Shown piece by piece: positions 22,443 through 34,574 of a DNA stretch of 64,000 nucleotides (position 1 is its first letter; every line of letters begins with the position of its first letter). The position numbers and the translations under genes are program-made. The stretch lies in NCBI GenBank assembly GCA_959347315.1, contig OY365810.1, forward strand, positions 14,643,461-14,707,460. Direction: 5' to 3'. Source of the stretch: Bimastos eiseni. Taxonomy: Eukaryota; Annelida; Clitellata; Crassiclitellata; Lumbricidae. The notes under the pieces are model-generated. The model was not told the origin of the DNA, searched no databases, and saw only the letters and a list, made by a program, of their open reading frames with translations.

Positions 22443-22829
22443 TAAGCGTGGAGCTTCTTGCGGACGAGCGCTCGGCATAAAAACGCACCGAAACTTCTAT
22501 TTGTGTCTAAATTTACACTAACCCTAACCCCGACCCTAAACTAACCTCACGACGAGCTAATTTGTTTGCTGGCGAAGTTAAACGGAGCAGATGGCCGATG
22601 GCAATATTATATGCATCGAAAGTGAATAAAAGTTAACTTCACATTAAACGTACGCAAATGTAACCGTTATAACGTTTGTTTTATTTCACACTGTCACGCA
22701 GTGAGAAGATAAGATAAGAATGCCTTTTGTATATAAGTCTCGAGTCCGTAAATAAAATTTTCGTAGTAGTGGAGTAAAGTGTGCCTAGTCAGTAGCGCGG
22801 GGCCCCTGAAGTTCGGGGCCCAAGGCGGT
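22443..22829. other. Non-coding sequence between microsatellite and LINE fragment
   Basis: Contains 'CTAACCCTAACCCCGACCCTAAACTAACC' like simple sequence at about 22517-22545 and nothing else recognised. Confidence 0.35.
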
Positions 22830-23060
22830 TGCCTCGCTCGCCTTGCCTTGAGGCCGGGCCTGGTCTCCATATGGTTTGTTGATACGGCGGTCAAGCGGCT
22901 CCCAGCTCTACCAAGAATTCGCGTTCTGCGATTGACGTTGCCCAGCGATTCGAGCGCCAGAGGAACCAAATCGTGCGTAGCGGGTAGAGATGAATATTTG
23001 GAATACTTCTGGTCAGCGGCGTTTTCAGCTGTTACTTCGTGCACTCCCGACGTCAGGTGG
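22830..23060 (-). pseudogene. LINE ORF C-terminal fragment
   Basis: The minus-strand frame reads KYSSLPATHDLVPLALESLG then NRRTRILGRAGSRLTAVST and HMETR. This resembles the extreme C-terminus of many LINE ORF2 proteins (xLxxxxxFVPLAxExxG...GRRLxxxTxDPRET). No RT motif remains. It is an old, short remnant; assignment rests on pattern memory only. Confidence 0.45.
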
Positions 23061-23221
23061 ATGTAATACGCAGCGCACGTCGCGACACGTGTGAATGGTT
23101 GTTGCATCCCAAGCGACTTACTTGCCACTCTCCCACTGGACTACCGTTGCTCCATCCGGTTCATTGCCGTCGCTTCAGATCAGTCTCGGCGACTCTCTCG
23201 AGGATGGACTAATGTCTGCTT

Positions 23222-23223
<2 letters not shown>

Positions 23224-23282
<59 letters not shown>
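23224..23282. repeat. (ATT)n microsatellite
   Basis: About 19 uninterrupted ATT triplets. Poly-Tyr and poly-Ile frames here are artefacts. Confidence 0.97.
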
Positions 23283-23289
23283 TGGCTGC

Positions 23290-24370
23290 TAACCCGTGAA
23301 AAAAATCACAGGTCGTATTTAATCTTAGCCTTACATTGCACGATGTAACACTCAGCTAGTGTTGTTATTGTCATTTTTACACATATCATGTGATGAACTT
23401 TCGACCGCTTTCCGTGCTTTGAAAAACTGAAATTTCGACCGCAGAAGCTCCACTCAATTATAAAAAATGCTAAATACATGTGGACGAAACGGGTTTTAAA
23501 TAGACTAAAATACACATTTACCGATTTAAGATTCCATTTTTAATGATAATTGATGGAATTATACTTACATTACACGATGCATAACTAACTCATAAACAGG
23601 TGACTTAGGTAATTATCCCTGTTTATTATTATTATTATTAGATTCATCATCATCGTGGTCGTTACCGACATCATCAACATCATCATCATCGTCATCATTG
23701 AAGTTGCTGTTATTGCTGTGTGTTTCTATGACCATTTGATCTTGCTCGTTTTATAATAATTTTCTCCGTTACGGAGCTCTGGTGATCATTAGAGTCTAGA
23801 GATTTTTATTTAAAACAGAATTTACCGTTAGGCCTACTCATGATTTGTTGATGTTGTCGGAAAATTATGGTCCTTTTGTCATCAGTATCAAGCTTCAAGT
23901 GATTCCTGAATCATAGCACATACCGGATGCTTATACATGATTTTGTTCATATCAAAGCTACTTTATTGTTAATCTTTACTTAAGATGTTTATAAAAAGTT
24001 TCAGAGATTATAAATAATTTCATAAGTTGTTTTATTTTACAAAATAGCATAACAACGAAAGAAGCAAGCAGAACAGTTCTGGAAAGTACACGCTTAAAGA
24101 GTTTTGCCATTGAGCAGCTTACTTCTGCGAATGTGGTAACTTTGTTTAACGAATATTCTAACGAAACTGGGGATGCGGTTATCAACTGTAGCCTTTCTGA
24201 TCACCTTGACGTTGGCTGATCAACCACAAAATATCTGTAATTCTAGTCCCGTATTATTATAACGCCTATTAAATCTACGTGCTCGAAAATAATCTAGATT
24301 AGCATAATGCCATGATCAAATAGAATGATGTCCTGTTTAGAAGCAATTATTAAAGACAAGAGTACAACCC
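23290..24370. other. Duplicated non-coding sequence with (ATC)n patch
   Basis: An ATC-rich patch lies at 23640-23700. From about 23810 the sequence aligns with 40210-40330 and 57380-57480 of units 2 and 3. No exon recognised. Confidence 0.45.
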
Positions 24371-24377
24371 TTGTATG

Positions 24378-24540
24378 GTTTAATACTATCAAAGGGGCGA
24401 TTTCGCAAGGGCGACCATGAAAATATCGCATTCAAAAGGGCGAGTCGGCGACAATCAAAATGGCGCATGCTTAAAACGGACGACGACAGGAAGAGCGCGC
24501 AAGCAAAAAGACGGCAATCGAAAAGGCGAGTAAGTTGACA
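24378..24540. repeat. Single TU-like outer arm, 15-bp units of AAAAGGGCGAGTCGG type
   Basis: About ten degenerate 15-bp steps with an A-rich then GGCGA core (AAGGGCGACCATGAA, AGGGCGAGTCGGCGA, CAATCAAAATGGCGC). No inverted partner was recognised within 1 kb. It is present only in unit 1. Confidence 0.5.
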
Positions 24541-25971
24541 GTTCAAAGAAGTAACCCTTGAACTGTGTAATGTACACCATTAGGCCTAATTCATGGACTC
24601 AACATGCGGGACTAGAGTGACAGATATTTGGTTGTAGATCATCCATTGTCAAAAGATCATAAAGGTATGAATTGTAGCAGGACAAGAATAAGTTAGGAGT
24701 CTAGAATACATTCGATGAATGCCTGATGGTCAATAGAGTCGGTGAGACGGAAAGAATGACCGGGAGAAGTCTAGCAAAAAGCCTTAATTTATGGGACGAA
24801 AGTAATGGTCAGGTAGAGGCCGAGATTCGATAAACAAAGGGTACAGAAGCAGGGAATTGTCGGACGTTTGTGGTATTTAGACAGGTTAGAGTATTGGAAC
24901 GGACTCGTCAACTCCAGAGATAGATCCATGCTGAAAATCAGGTACGACGTCTAAACGGTGACGCCGAGGTTGAGGAAATTAAGTGAATGCCAAAATGAAA
25001 CGTGTCTACACGGTATACATATGTCTCTGGAGAAATTGATATGTCACATTCTCCTACATTCCAAAACATTTCGATTGGTGCTTTTGACATTTTAAACACT
25101 TCCACCGTGTTTTACCTAATTCATTCTTTACAACCTGTTGTCACTTTATAAATAAAGACCTTCAAATACGTCAATCTATTATCGATTTTTAGGAACATTA
25201 ATTACGTACCTGATTAACTCAGATTACCTAACAATAATTTGGGGCAGGTTATTAACCAAAGCGTTTTAGACGAATAGTCGCAAAGGCGATGCGCTATAAT
25301 GCCTATGAGATTTTAGTTATGTTTCGGCGTGACCATCTCAACCTGATTGCGCACTTTCTCTATCGCCAAAATTACCGGTATGCAATAATTTCTAAGTAAC
25401 CATGATCTGATTCAACCACGGTGTCTATGCACTCACTAATTGTTGTCATTATATCAACCATTTACTGTGGTTCCAACCACATAGGCGTGAGCTAATAATG
25501 AATATAGGCTCCGGCCAGAGTCCATTATTATATTATAAGAATCTGTTGAGACCGACGTTAATACTCTTGAAGGCCCATTTCACTTAGGCCTACCTTGTAC
25601 TCCGCGGTATCGTATACCACTCATGTTATTATAAATATCACATTCGATGGAGATCAATAAAACGCATTGATTAATTGATTGAAACATCTCACTTGGATGT
25701 ATATCCTGTATATATAAATATATCTCTCCTTAATGATATTCTCAGATCAGAAAGGCTTCCACGCATCCAGAATGAGTTTCTGCCCGAAGGCAGGACCATT
25801 CATTGGCTTTATCCCACCTGGGGATGAGATGAATGAGGTGGTTTTCCGTTGCCTTCTTCACGTACAATAATGGGTATCAACTTGTTCAAGGTCGATACTC
25901 AAGGTCCGTACAGTTTCAGTTCCATCACCATCACTGCCTGTCATCCAACATCATCTGTTCCAAGCTCCCCT

Positions 25972-26540
25972 AGCCATCACCCCGGGCTTTCCATCCTGAA
26001 CTCAAGTCTCACCTTTTCAAGAATTCTTACCCAGACTCCTTACTTGATATTCCACCTATCAATCCTCGACCAAAACGACACCCCCTCTCCTTAACAGCTA
26101 CTCTGCCTCCACTGACCTCTTGTAAACCGGACTTTGCTCTACCAAGGACAATCCTCTGAACAACTCCTCTGATTTTAAGCGGAGCTCGTGAATGAGCTGG
26201 TGCACTGCGCATGGCTCAAGTGGCACTTTAGAAATTTTGAAATTACGATTATAATTGATCTATCGATCACCCCACGGGCTTTCCAATGAAAACCGAAGTG
26301 CCATCTCATCAAGAACTCGAGTTGCCCTGACGCATTCGAGCCACCACCACCCCTCTATCGCCTTAACAGTTACTCTATCCCATCTCAGCCATCTGACAGC
26401 TCTGAAAATCTGACCATGGCCTCCTATGGACTACGCTTTTGGCACGATTCGACGCAGCGCTCGTGAATAATCTTGTGCCCTGATCTTGCCTTTCTAGTGG
26501 CGCTCTGTAGGTTTTGAGAATCGATTGCGATGAATAAGCA
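25972..26540. repeat. Tandem duplication, unit about 295 bp
   Basis: The block at 25972-26258 is repeated in diverged form at 26268-26540: 'CACCCC.GGGCTTTCCA', 'TCAAGAA', 'CCTTAACAG.TACTCT', 'GCTCGTGAAT', 'GTGGC.CT.TAG.TTTTGA'. It is non-coding and lies in the spacer after unit 1. Confidence 0.65.
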
Positions 26541-27630
26541 ATGATAGACCTGTAATTCACCACTTAGTTATTTTTTCATGCATTGAGCTAAAGAAGTCCA
26601 CAATATTGCGCCTTTAAGGAAGGAACAGATGTGCAGGTATTGATTTTTTAACGACACCTTTTCACTGTATTAGGAATTACGCTAACAAATAGCTCTTTAC
26701 TAGAACTCTCGTATACTTATATACTTGTCATTTGTTAACACCAGCTATTAACGCATATTTTTTAGTAGGCTTAGAAATGAAGTTTTTTCTATCATAACTG
26801 TTACCATGTCAAACAATTTACCTCTAGTAACCATGAAAAATTAAATTCTTTAGTTGAAATTTTATGTCCCTGTAGCAAAGTAGTAGCTTGCTTACCTGTT
26901 ACTACACTTTATTAATTAATAGGTACACTGTAGATTAGAATGAGCCAGCTCATTATAGTGGCGTCAAGTTAAAAGAGTGACACTATATGATTAATATTGT
27001 TGAAAAGTTGAAACCAATGGACTGTCTGTAAACAAACCTCAGCGGGACGTATCTCAAGTGACGTCTGCCACTGGCAATGGAAAGGGAATCGACAAGTGGT
27101 AAAAAGAGAAAATGATTTCAAACTTACGGACGGTGAATTAAAGTTTCGATTGGGTTTAAAGGAGCTACATGTAGAATCGTTGTGTTCCTGATTAGGATCG
27201 ACCCTATGTAGCGCTGCGGATGACTATAGACCAGCTGAAGGCACTTGTTTTATTGTTTATGCCGGACGTTAGGGTAGACGAACTGAAGGTAAATTCAAGT
27301 TCCGTTGACCTTCTGGGCAAAGCATACTTTAGAAGAAATGTCCGTTAGAACTTAGAAGTTGTTTGAATTGCGAACAGTGGTGCAAGTTTGGAGTAGGGCC
27401 TACATCGTTGGATTCTATTCTGTCGTTCGATTTCGACAGAGTCAATTTTTGCTGTGCGCTGAGGATTCCAACATGCATTCATCATTTTGTCACAAAAATG
27501 GATAAAGTTTTTTCCGAATGCGGAAAGGACGTGGTTATTTCTACAAAGACAGTCTGCATGCAATCTTCGCTTTGACGTCGCCTTATATATATATTATTAT
27601 ATATATAATTATATATATTACTATATTAAG
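26541..27630. other. Non-duplicated spacer between units 1 and 2
   Basis: No exon, repeat or element recognised apart from AT-rich sequence at 27585-27625, which borders the LINE. Confidence 0.35.
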
Positions 27631-28344
27631 ACCGACTTCCTGTGGTGCGCGACCAGCAGAAGGTGTCTCAACCCTGAAACTGGCACTCTGAGTGTTTGTG
27701 GGGCTTCGATCGCCCCTTCGACTACGGTGTGTGACTTCCGCGTCGTACTGGAGTCTGACTTATCCATGAGACGCCATGTCGCGTGGAAAGTCGGCTGTTG
27801 TTTCCGTCAGCTCCATCTCATCAGAGGCTGCATAAAGCCCTTGCCTTTCGAGGCCGCTAGAGCAGTCGTCGCTGCTTTCGTCATCGCTCGAGTGGCCCGC
27901 TGCAATAGCCTGCTGGCCGGCGCACCTACGTGTCTTTTGGACGGTCTCCAGTCGGTGCTCAATGCTGCCGCCAGATTCATCTGCAACCGGAGGAAGTACG
28001 ATCACGTAACGCCGCTCCTCCGTGATGTCCTGCATTGGCTGCCCATCCCGTTTAGTATCGAGTACAAACTCTGTTTACTCGTTTTCAAATCAATTCACGG
28101 GGCAGCGTCTGAGTACACGTATCTGCGCAACTACTGTGTAGAGACGCATGCCACTGCATCTGGGCTGCAGCTCAGATCGCTTCAGGAGACCGACCTACGC
28201 GTACGGAGGACGAAGACGTGCTTCGGTGATCGCGGTTTCTCAGCCGCCGGTCCCAGATGCTGGAATGGTCTTCCGCTCGCCATCAGATCGACCGACTCAG
28301 TGGACTGTTTCAAGTCCAAGCTCAAGACTTATCTCTTCTCGTAG
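27631..28344 (+). pseudogene. LINE ORF2 C-terminal domain
   Basis: An uninterrupted frame runs from FLWCATSRR through LNPETGTLSVCG, MRRHVAWKVGCCFRQL, ARVARCNSLLAG, LQSVLNAAARFICNRRKYDH, VTPLLRDVLHWLP, YKLCLLVFKSIHG and RCWNGLPLAI to KSKLKTYLFS-stop. This is the well-known region after the RT domain in CR1/L2-like LINEs. The RT and endonuclease are absent because of 5' truncation. The frame is still open over about 235 codons, so the insertion is fairly young. Confidence 0.85.
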
Positions 28345-28450
28345 GCGTATCCCGATTGTTAGTTGTATGTGAGGCGCCCTTGTAGCGGTATGGCCGGGTT
28401 ACGGCGCCAAATAAATCGTCTTTTATTATTATTATATATATACATATATA
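27631..28450 (+). mobile_element. 5'-truncated LINE (CR1/Jockey-like) with microsatellite tail
   Basis: The coding remnant is followed by a short 3' region 'GCCGGGTTACGGCGCCAAATAAATCG' (28394-28419) and a TTATTATTATTATATATA tail, typical of short-repeat-tailed LINE 3' ends. The left edge abuts an AT repeat, so no target duplication can be read. Confidence 0.75.
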
Positions 28451-29682
28451 TAGTCTAGTAAATGACGCCACTCTAAGTAGTTGGGGTATTTACTGATTTT
28501 ATTGTTTGATTGTCTTACTTTTATTGATTATAAATTTAGACATTTCTGCAAGATGTCTGGTGTTTACTTTCCTTCCTTCACCTAACAGTACCTATGCAGT
28601 TAAGCTCGTCTCAGCAAAACAATCCCATAAACCACACCGTGAATTCACCTTGAATTCCCAATTTTAAAAAGTATGCAGTGACTTTTGTTAATTACTGACC
28701 GTGATTTTTTGTAGGCCTGTTGCCCAATTTATACGTCTAATCAATATTTCCAACCATATGAATAAGTGCCGGAACGCTAAGTAGAGATTAAGTGTTACAA
28801 CTGATGTGACAATAAGTAGTGTTCCGGCTCGTCTATACACAACAAGTAGTGAAAGGTCACTCTTTCACTTATCTAATTATGACATTTAGTGTTGTGGACT
28901 ATCAGGACTCGTTGTACTCCGATGGATGTTTTTACTGAATGTTTGATGCTGAGAAATTGCCGGGAATAAATGTCTTCAATACACAAACAGTTATAGAAGT
29001 TTGTGTTCTTCCTTTCTACGTACATTGTGTCATTGGTCACAACGAAAAATTACACTAGACTCTTTAAATTACGACCCACAATTTTATATGTCACATTCTG
29101 CAGATAGTAGCCTACATAGCCTAATAATATCCTAGTCACACTAGGCCCCGATCTTACAACGCTCCCATCACGCTCGTAAAGCGTGGTGGAAACGTGTAGA
29201 ACGCAGTAGAACCGCAGTTCGATCTTCTATGAACGTATTGCAATCGCGATCGAGCGTGGCGCCGTCTCCATGAGCGTGGAGCGCGTGGCCCAATTTTGAA
29301 CATGTTCAAAAAGACGTGGTGCGAGCGTGGCGGCAAGAAACGCAGTGCGAGCGCATTTGAGCGTAATAGAAACGGGGCGAGCGTAGTACCGACGTATGTC
29401 GAGCGTAGTGCGAACTTAATTAATGATCGTATTGCAAACGTGTTGGAGGTCGTAAAAATTGTCTTCCCGATCTGAGCACAATGTCGTTAATTTTACATCA
29501 CGTCCACGGCGATGTCCCTGCATCCTGACCACGCTGTCGCTATGACCATAATGCGTCGCCGTCAGGCTCGACCCGTTCGTAATAAGCTTGTGCAACGCTC
29601 AACGCGCGCAGACAACGCCGCTGTGACGTTCTCGTAACGTATAACCTGTATCACGCTCATTTCGACCACTATGATCTTGTGG

Positions 29683-29689
29683 TATAAAT
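29683..29689 (+). promoter_or_regulatory. TATA box inside the long-TIR element
   Basis: TATAAAT about 58 bp upstream of the ATG at 29747, in the middle segment of the transposon; a plausible internal promoter. Confidence 0.4.
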
Positions 29690-29746
29690 TGGGGTGCAAC
29701 ACAAATAGTAGTGTCAGCATTGGATGAAACAAAATAGGATCACGCC

Positions 29747-29869
29747 ATGTTACTTCTTCAAGGACAACTCGAATCCCTGGAATGCCAAGCCATCATCATG
29801 CTGAGGAGGAGGAGGATGCAGGACTGTATGCTACGATTAAGAGGGACGCGTGGTCTAAAACGCCTTTGA
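29747..29869 (+). CDS. Short ORF in the long-TIR element, function unknown
   Basis: 40 codons from ATG, beginning MLLLQGQLESLECQAI, then a basic run LRRRRMQD, ending at TGA. It sits behind a TATA box and ahead of AATAAA at about 30095. An Arg-rich N-terminus is common in Harbinger-type nucleases, so this may be the stub of a transposase gene left after an internal deletion. That is inference only. Confidence 0.3.
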   Translation: MLLLQGQLESLECQAIIMLRRRRMQDCMLRLRGTRGLKRL

Positions 29870-30653
29870 CGGTGAACAATGGACACATAATGATATAATA
29901 GGATAATGGAATATTTATTGTACATAAGTGATTGGAGGTGTTGTGCTGCACTGCATTGATTGTGGTGATATTAGTAGTAGTAGTTTTAAATTTTTAAGAT
30001 ACGTGTGCAATGCTAGCATGATGATGATTATTTGGAGAGGTGTTTGTCATGCCATGTGAAGTAATTTAAGCTGTATTTCTGAAATATGAATTGAAATAAA
30101 AACTGTCTGAGGTTGCGATGTTTGCATCACTTTGCCTGCGGTATGAGAGGATAATTAGTCGTTTATTTTCATATATATATATATGTAAATACATACATAC
30201 ATGAATGCATGCATAAATACAAATGCGGCATTGTCTGCGCACGTTAAGCGTTACGCAATCGTATTACGAACGGGTCGAGCTTGTCAGCGACATATTATTG
30301 TCATAACGAGAGCGTGGTCAGGTCGCAGGGACATCCCCGTGAGCGTGGTGTAAAAGTTACGACATCGTGCTCAGATCGGGAAGCCATTTTTACGACCTCC
30401 AACACGCTCAAACGCGCTCGAACTGCGCTTCTTTCCGTCACGCTCGCACAACGCTTTTTTTAACATGTTCAAAATTTGGTCAGGCGCTCCACGCTCATGG
30501 TGACGGCGCCACGCTCGATCGCGATTGTAATACGTTCATAGAAGATCGAACTGCGATTCTACTGCGTTTATACTGCGATTCTACTACGCTCTACACGTTT
30601 CCACCACGCTCTACGAGCGTGATGGGAGCGTTGTGAGATCGGGGCCTAGTGTG

Positions 30654-31357
30654 ACTGTGTCTTTACGGTTATTCAATTGAAATTTAGGAGTAAACGATCT
30701 CAGTACTCAGTACGATCTCAGTAAAAGATCTCACCACGTTCAGCAGCATTCTTGAACCTAAGTCGTTCGTTCTAACCGTAGTCAGATCGGGGTCTAGTGT
30801 GACGGGAGTCTAAACTACCCTGCGTTTGAACAAGATTGGAAGTTCCAAACCGAGTAGGCCCTTCGCTTAATAAGATTTGCTATTAAATATCCAAATATCT
30901 GGCATTCCTCGCAAAATAGTGGCACTGATAAAGCGTGGTAAAATATTCGTAGGGCAAATCCATGTCTATGAACATTATTAGGCCTATATGCTCAAACCAC
31001 TAAATATGAAAGCTTACAATATAGCCTTATCTCAGCCAAAGACTTCCAAGAAATGAAGAAAAAGTTACAGCAAACAAGTAAGTAGTCTGCGAACATAATC
31101 GAATGCATATTGTCACCTTTGCAAATTTCGAAGCTTAGCCTTATGTTAGAGGCCTAAATATCGTGATCTGCTGAAGCGCAATACTGCAATGTCTCTCACC
31201 ATGATGATTAGTAATCACAACGATATTCAGCAATTACATAACACACAAACTAGAAGTTTGTCTGCGCATAACTCTATCTATCAACTTTAAGAAAAATCTT
31301 CATTGTATTAAACAAAACGTGCCGATCATATCCATGAAAAATTTGTGTAGTTCCAGA
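30654..31357. other. Non-coding, downstream of gene 2
   Basis: Contains the extra transposon end at 30785-30806. From about 30830 it aligns with 49690-50190 (downstream region of gene 3). No gene seen. Confidence 0.45.
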
Positions 31358-32003
31358 TTACTTGAAAACTGTTGTTTGTCGTGGAGCCAATGGACATCCA
31401 TCGCTGTAGCCTCCGCAAGCCCAATCCATTGTTTTGGTGTCAAATGGCTTTAAACAGATGAAGCAGAAGGCGTACCCACACCTGCACGTCATGTGCTTGC
31501 ATTTGTCCGCGTGTTGAATCAGTGCATTGCATTTGGCGCAGGAACGGGCAATCGGAACGCCGCTCACTTTACCAATTGTTTTGGTGCCACATGTTTCAAG
31601 GAACTCAACACGAGGATCCTTCCCGAGGCGACCGATGTTTCCACAAGAAGAGTTTGAACCCATAATCCATTGTTTCAGGCAACACCAGCAGAACTACACT
31701 TCTCTTCCGTTCTGTTGGTGCAAATCGTGCACTTGACGTAATATGGGTTCAAGAAATACTTGGAGAAATCTCTCATGATTAAATTGTTCCACGTCGGACA
31801 TCTGCGAATGGTCAACTGCTTTGCAACGTAGTTGTCGTTCAGCTTCTCGTTTAGCGCAATGAGTTCATCATCTGTCATGGACATGCTTATAACATAGCGA
31901 ACTACATCGTAGCCCCAGCTGGAGAAGCAATTTTGGCAGGAGAAAGCGAAATTCTTTTCCGTATTTATCACTGTGTCGCAGTAACTTTTCAGAGCCATAG
32001 TGC
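31358..32003 (-). pseudogene. Gene 2 exon F, frameshifted
   Basis: Upstream part reads TMALKSYCDTVINTEKNF, RRCPTWNNLIMRDF and KCTICTNRT, then runs out of frame into a stop. Downstream part, in the other frame, keeps VEFLETCGTKTIGK, SCAKC and HADKCKHMTCRCGYAFCFIC. The acceptor TGTTCAG before GC-ACT-ATG is intact. Confidence 0.85.
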
Positions 32004-33230
32004 CTGAACAGTTATGAAAGAATCTTTCGATACATTTTAATTTCTAAATAATATCTCCATACCAAAGGAGTAGGTGTACATTAGGCCTACTCTACACAAT
32101 ACACAATGTTCATGAATAGATTACCGTGATTATTTAGACTCAATGAAAACCGTTATGATATTTTGATGGCGCTTATAATACAGTTGAGTGCCGCTTCTGC
32201 TTCGGTAGCGACTTCCATGCAAGCCCACACTTAATTAGATTTGATTTAATCTGAATTTATGGCAATGAGCTGTTCAGCCTTGGATTCGAATATAACGCTA
32301 AAGCCGAGAAGCTCTAGGCTCCTTCCAGAAGACAGATGACTGGACAAATTCGGTTAATTAGAGCCTTGTACTCTTCACAATAGGTGACAGTCATTTAATG
32401 CGAATTGGATGTGCACTCAAAATTTAGGCACGAACATATACTTTTTAATGAAGTAAGACAGTTTATATGACATATCCCTGTAATGTAATGATAGCTTTAG
32501 CAATGTTGAGGATTGTCATGCACAATAAGCAGGATGTCATCTTTGGGCACAGTTACCGATTGGTCAGAGTCGGAAAGTACTGATTCTTACGTCCTCAGAG
32601 ACGGTTATTCAATGGGGTGCATGAGCAATTCCTTCACTCACGATTGATGATTGGTCATAATATTGTGGAACCTGATAAATGCGCAATATTAATCGCTATA
32701 ATTATAGTTATAATAATTATTATAATAATAATTTTCTTCGTTTCAGTTCTGTGCGTTTGGGCGGGATAATTGTTTCCTGTATTACTTCCAAAGCCCCCAA
32801 AATGACAGCGAGCGTAAAAGAAGGACAATCCAAAAATTAAGAATACAATGATTATAATTGGTGTTGTTAAATTGTGGTGACAATTACTGCTAAGTAAGTG
32901 GAACTTGTTTAATTGAGTGAAAGTTTTTAATAAAATTACGAAGTTTATGTGATGATATGACGTCAGCATTACGTGGACCCCTCGTCACACATCATCACAA
33001 ATTTGTGACCTCCCTCCCCTAGGCGCGTAAAGTCATTTATAGACGGCCTCTGGTCTATTTGCCAACACAACAAAGCTTTCGAGTTCGAGACAGTGGTCTC
33101 TGTGACAGGCATGAATACGTTTTTTGCACAAACATGTATGTCTCCTCCAAGAAGTGATAGAATGTTTGATACCAGCATGAACTGCTATCAAAACGAATTT
33201 TAAGTCCCGTAATAATAGCAGATCACCTCA

Positions 33231-33533
33231 ATGCTAATCGCAAACTTCAAACTTCCAAAGCGCCACTCGAAAACCGAGCGCAGAGCATCTGCTTTTCATG
33301 AGCGTTACGCCAAGTTAGAAGAATTTTTAAAGTGTAGTTTAAAAGATGTCCAAGCTCGGTTCCAGAGGGTTCAGATTAAGAGAGGAAACAGAGCAGCAGC
33401 TAAAACGGATGTCTTGAGAAGTATTTGTGTGATCACGCATCCAGGATCTTTGAATTTCTCCTCTGCTGGCTCCAAAGCCTGTGAAAAGCAAATTGAGCGC
33501 ATCTTATGCGTCGTACCACGCAATCAAGTATAG
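33231..33533 (+). other. 100-codon open frame, probably not a gene
   Basis: Reads ERYAKLEEFLKCSLKDVQAR then QRVQIKRG and so on. The homologous sequence of unit 3 (52741-53000) has a stop soon after AKLEEFLK, and another relic is at 60780-60960. The open frame is therefore more likely chance within a duplicated non-coding block. Confidence 0.3.
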
Positions 33534-33790
33534 GACATAGCAGATTTTTCACAAGAATTCTTTACGAAAAGTAATCTTAGCCATTATCCGTGTGTAAAGT
33601 CTGTGAAACAGGCATAGTCCATAGAATCTGTTCGGCGCGCTTTGCAAAACCGCCACTGGTGAAACGAGATAACTAAACTGGAGTTGTTCTGATTGACTTC
33701 ATAATCACTTAATATTCACAATGCAAAAGTTTGACAAACAGTTGAGTAATAAAAGACGCACGGCGCGATAACTGATATGATGGTGCTTAC

Positions 33791-34012
33791 TGTAGGCGCA
33801 TCCGCAAGGCATCTTGTAGCAATCGTCTTCTTCTCCAACGTCGCCTAATATGCAGCACTTCTCTGCTGTAGGTGTTGGAAGTATAGCCTTGTTGCTTCTC
33901 GACGAATGGCTACCACCGCCTCCAAGAGCTTTGATGGCCAAATCTATAGTATCCAAATTTCGTATCCCTATGGACTCGATATCGCCTCCTTCATTTTCCT
34001 CAAGTGACCGCC
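33791..34012 (-). pseudogene. Gene 2 exon M
   Basis: 222 nt, phase 1 to 1, with intact CTAG acceptor and TACA|GTAAGC donor. Encodes RSLEENEGGDIESIGIRNL, DLAIKALGGGGSHSS and EKCCILG...CYKMPCGCAY. The exon itself is undamaged; it is called a pseudogene because of its neighbours. Confidence 0.75.
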
Positions 34013-34259
34013 CTAGAAATAACGTTTATCAATCGCTACGCTATATCTACTTCAACTACTTGCATATTTATTCAATTAGGTTGGCCAAAATAAATCGAAA
34101 ACTTAACAATTTAGGTTTTTATGCCTACTTTAGGGTATTCTTATGTCCCAATTCGGTCATACTTGCGCCATTTGTCAATTGCTGAATGCACTCAGCTAAC
34201 AATTAACCGATTAAATTAATCAACAATTTCACGTGCGATTATGCTTCAGCTATGATAGT

Positions 34260-34455
34260 TGACACGTGGCAAGAAATGGGCTTCTAAATCTTACAGTCTG
34301 TATATGTGTACCACAGCAACAGTGACAGCATCTAAATATTCTTGGGGCCAGTTATTTAGCGAAGCAGGACGCCTTGGGAACGCCGTTGTAGTACCAACGT
34401 TTTGGCGCGGAGCCATTTCGGAGTGTCGATTGCCCGCATGGCACCAACCACATTT
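34260..34455. mobile_element. Insertion with a TU-like outer-arm remnant
   Basis: Absent from unit 3, where the flanks (GCGATTAT... and ...TTTTAA.A.TGTCA) are continuous at about 53705-53730. Contains AACGTTTTGGCGCGG and AGCCATTTCGGAGTG, two 15-bp steps related to the element at 21014. Confidence 0.45.
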
Positions 34456-34574
34456 GTAGTATTTTAATAATGTCAACTTTGAACATCGCTTTTCAGCTTT
34501 GATATACCAGGGTATTACTTTTTACAAATGCACTAAAATATAACAATATTTCTTGCCAACTGTTCCATACTGGG

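Larger units (their letters stand above)
4920..25500. repeat. Segmental duplication unit 1 of 3
   Basis: Homologous to units at 28690-43660 and 48910-63570, in the same order and orientation. Matching landmarks are the start ('GGAACGCTAAGTAGA' near 5009, 28772, 48999), the RBR exons, the block at 20690-20960 (matching 39480-39720 and 56950-57250), the 'GATGTTGTC' block near 23850 (40250, 57405) and 'TTGCGCACTTTCTCTATC' near 25350 (40893). Unit 1 is longer because of insertions and has the extra exon H. Boundaries are approximate. Confidence 0.75.
29143..30653. mobile_element. DNA transposon with about 0.5-kb terminal inverted repeats
   Basis: Left end TCACACTAGGCCCCGATCTT and right end (inverted) TCACACTAGGCCCCGATCTC match, and the match continues for some 450-500 bp (29143-29640 against 30235-30653) with a few deletions. 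The arms are built of many diverged GAGCGTGGTG-like words. A further copy of the outermost end is at 30785-30806. The middle (29650-30230) carries a TATA box, a short open frame and an AATAAA signal. No clear target duplication. The family is uncertain: GGGCC-type ends recall PIF/Harbinger. Confidence 0.75.

Noticed and set aside
22233..22445. 70-codon frame ending in Tyr-Leu-Ser-Ile repeats
   Set aside because: Runs from an LTR end into the (TATC)n microsatellite.
23091..23348. Frame with long poly-Tyr or poly-Ile
   Set aside because: Translation of the (ATT)n microsatellite.
27760..28035. 91-codon minus-strand frame
   Set aside because: Shadow of the LINE coding frame.
29154..30636. Arg-rich frames in the two arms of the long-TIR element
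   Set aside because: They arise from the inverted GAGCGTGG words, and mirror each other in both arms.
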